NCBI GenBank assembly: GCA_018968805.1 | Contig: JAGWZX010000040.1 | Span: 1-6,406, forward strand | Direction of reading: 5' to 3' | Length of the DNA stretch: 6,406 nucleotides | Source: Patescibacteria group bacterium | GTDB lineage: Bacteria; Patescibacteriota; Minisyncoccia; Phycocordibacterales; SIBU01 | In this document: positions 5,733-6,406 of the stretch, piece after piece | Layout: every line of letters begins with the position of its first letter | How positions within the stretch are numbered: position 1 is the stretch's first letter | Notes under the pieces: model-generated | The model's input: the letters and a program-made list of their open reading frames with translations, nothing else | Told to the model about the DNA's origin: nothing | Database searches by the model: none | Program-made: the position numbers and the translations under genes

Positions 5733-6077
5733 ATGAAATCTATCACTACCGATCTTTTACTGGGGAAGTTTTCACATCTGTCAGGCTCCATCGTGGAGTT
5801 CGAGAGGGTCTGTTTAACCACGATGGCGCTCCCACCCGAATCATACGATGTGCTTGCCGAACGCATGATCAACGACAGGGTGTTTGCCGCTGATTTTTTG
5901 GCGGATTTTATCTTGGCGGTGGATGAAGGTGAGAAAGCCGAGGTGAAGTTGATCAAGGATCGTCTCGAGCGATTAAGCCGAGTGTCGTTCGGTGCGCAAA
6001 ATACCAGTATCTCTAAGTTTCTCGGGAAGTTGTCGGTGTTGATTGGGAGACGCGTCAGACGTTCCCCGCCGTGCTAG
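5733..6077 (+). CDS. Hypothetical protein, 114 residues
   Basis: I do not recognise this protein. It has no signal peptide, clear transmembrane helix, cysteine cluster or nucleotide-binding motif. The middle (about 38-86) is charged and heptad-like (LAERMINDRVFAADFLADFIL, then DEGEKAEVKLIKDRLERL), suggesting a small helical cytoplasmic protein. A basic tail follows (RRVRRSPPC). Support for a real gene: a plausible promoter upstream, a terminator at its end, and a more protein-like composition than the overlapping minus-strand frames. Its codons look less biased to GCC/GGC than those of its neighbours, hinting at a newer or faster-evolving gene. The TAG stop (6075-6077) lies inside the terminator hairpin. 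It stands alone between dus and dnaX, and nothing ties it to either function. Confidence 0.7.
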   Translation: MKSITTDLLLGKFSHLSGSIVEFERVCLTTMALPPESYDVLAERMINDRVFAADFLADFILAVDEGEKAEVKLIKDRLERLSRVSFGAQNTSISKFLGKLSVLIGRRVRRSPPC

Positions 6078-6099
6078 CGGAAAGCTTGCGCGGTTTTTT
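6066..6099 (+). terminator. Intrinsic terminator overlapping the end of the 114-residue gene
   Basis: CCGC (6066-6069) pairs with GCGG (6090-6093). An inner GCT (6073-6075) pairs with AGC (6083-6085) through an imperfect stem with one bulge and one mismatch, and TTTTTT (6094-6099) follows directly. The preceding gene's stop codon is within the loop side of the left arm. Confidence 0.65.
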
Positions 6100-6110
6100 C
6101 TCCTCAATTT

Positions 6111-6119
6111 TGCTATACT
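6111..6119 (+). promoter_or_regulatory. Probable dnaX promoter, extended -10
   Basis: TGCTATACT (6111-6119) is an extended -10 (TGn plus TATACT, 5 of 6). No good -35 is seen, as is common for extended -10 promoters. The dnaX ATG follows 10 bases later, giving a predicted leader of about 3-4 bases and no Shine-Dalgarno. Confidence 0.5.
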
Positions 6120-6129
6120 ATGGTCCATC

Positions 6130-6406
6130 ATGCCTGAATCGCTTGCTTTGTACCGTAAATATCGGCCGGCTGATTTTAAGGAAGTCATAGGCCAGGAACA
6201 TATCGTAAAAACTTTAGAAAATGCCATTAAGCTCGGCCATGTTTTCCATGCCTATCTTTTTGCCGGTTCGCGCGGCACGGGCAAGACCACGCTAGCGCGC
6301 ATCGTGGCGCGGGAAATCGGCGCCAAACCCGAAGACATTTACGAAATTGACGCGGCGTCCAACAATAGCGTGGATGAAATGCGGGTGCTGAATGAAGCTG
6401 TTTCGA
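6130..6406 (+). CDS. dnaX: DNA polymerase III subunit gamma/tau, N-terminal part only
   Basis: The AAA+ motor subunit of the clamp loader, which opens the sliding clamp and loads it on primed DNA. Only 92 codons are in the window, with the right edge cutting the gene. The family signature is clear: LYRKYRPADFKEVIGQEHIV (7-26), HAYLFAG (40-46), Walker A GSRGTGKT (46-53, K52), and EIDAASN (72-78). In most bacterial DnaX proteins about 25 residues with four zinc-binding cysteines separate the helix after Walker A from the DAASN motif. Here AREIGAKPEDIYEIDAASN (60-78) joins them directly and no cysteine is present. This shortened form is one I associate with Patescibacteria. The ATG is chosen because the KYRP motif starts 9 residues in and a promoter lies just upstream. 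Confidence 0.95.
   Translation, partial: MPESLALYRKYRPADFKEVIGQEHIVKTLENAIKLGHVFHAYLFAGSRGTGKTTLARIVAREIGAKPEDIYEIDAASNNSVDEMRVLNEAVS

Noticed and set aside
5717..6227. Two minus-strand frames opposite the 114-residue gene and the start of dnaX
   Set aside because: One overlaps the clear dnaX start and both are Ser/Arg-rich; the promoter and terminator signals here point to the plus strand.
1..6406. CRISPR array, tRNA or rRNA genes, insertion sequence ends
   Set aside because: No regularly spaced direct repeats, no tRNA-like cloverleaf in any spacer, and no transposase or flanking terminal repeats were seen.

Overview
The window looks like a chromosomal piece from a member of the Candidate Phyla Radiation (Patescibacteria), probably the Parcubacteria side. 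This rests on protein features, not on a marker gene. The threonyl-tRNA synthetase starts directly at the editing domain, without the usual N-terminal TGS domain. The start of DnaX lacks the zinc-binding insertion normally found after Walker A. A membrane-anchored Clp-like ATPase of a type I associate with this group sits behind a small membrane protein. Genes are tightly packed, base composition is roughly half GC, and I see no plasmid, phage, transposon or CRISPR signal. The three plus-strand genes recognisable by family read with the standard code, and no stop reassignment is needed.

Layout, left to right. Positions 1-1523 (minus strand) hold thrS, cut off at its 3' end by the window edge. 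A compact 93-bp divergent promoter region follows. The plus strand then carries a two-gene unit: a 130-residue membrane protein (1617-2009) and, 4 nt later, an 833-residue membrane-anchored AAA+ protein (2014-4515), closed by an intrinsic terminator. Next come a tRNA-dihydrouridine synthase gene (4644-5642), an unrecognised 114-residue gene (5733-6077) ending inside a terminator, and the first 92 codons of dnaX (6130-6406). There is no gene-free stretch over 300 bases; the longest gap is 128 bases (4516-4643).

ThrS and Dus belong to tRNA charging and tRNA modification, and DnaX to the replicative clamp loader. They look like ordinary housekeeping genes under separate promoters. The two-gene membrane unit is the likeliest undescribed system. 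The small protein and the ATPase are probably translationally linked. The ATPase has a Clp-like plan in which the first AAA+ module has lost its nucleotide-binding motifs, while the second keeps every catalytic motif but has a rewritten substrate-pore loop and no visible ClpP-docking tripeptide.

Two cross-cutting patterns stand out. First, -10-like elements lie only 7-10 bases before the start codons of five genes, with no Shine-Dalgarno sequence, suggesting leaderless or nearly leaderless mRNAs. Second, several perfect GC-rich inverted repeats with tiny loops lie inside coding sequence (1-23, 2146-2177, 3700-3723, 5057-5088, 5321-5348). They share architecture but not sequence.
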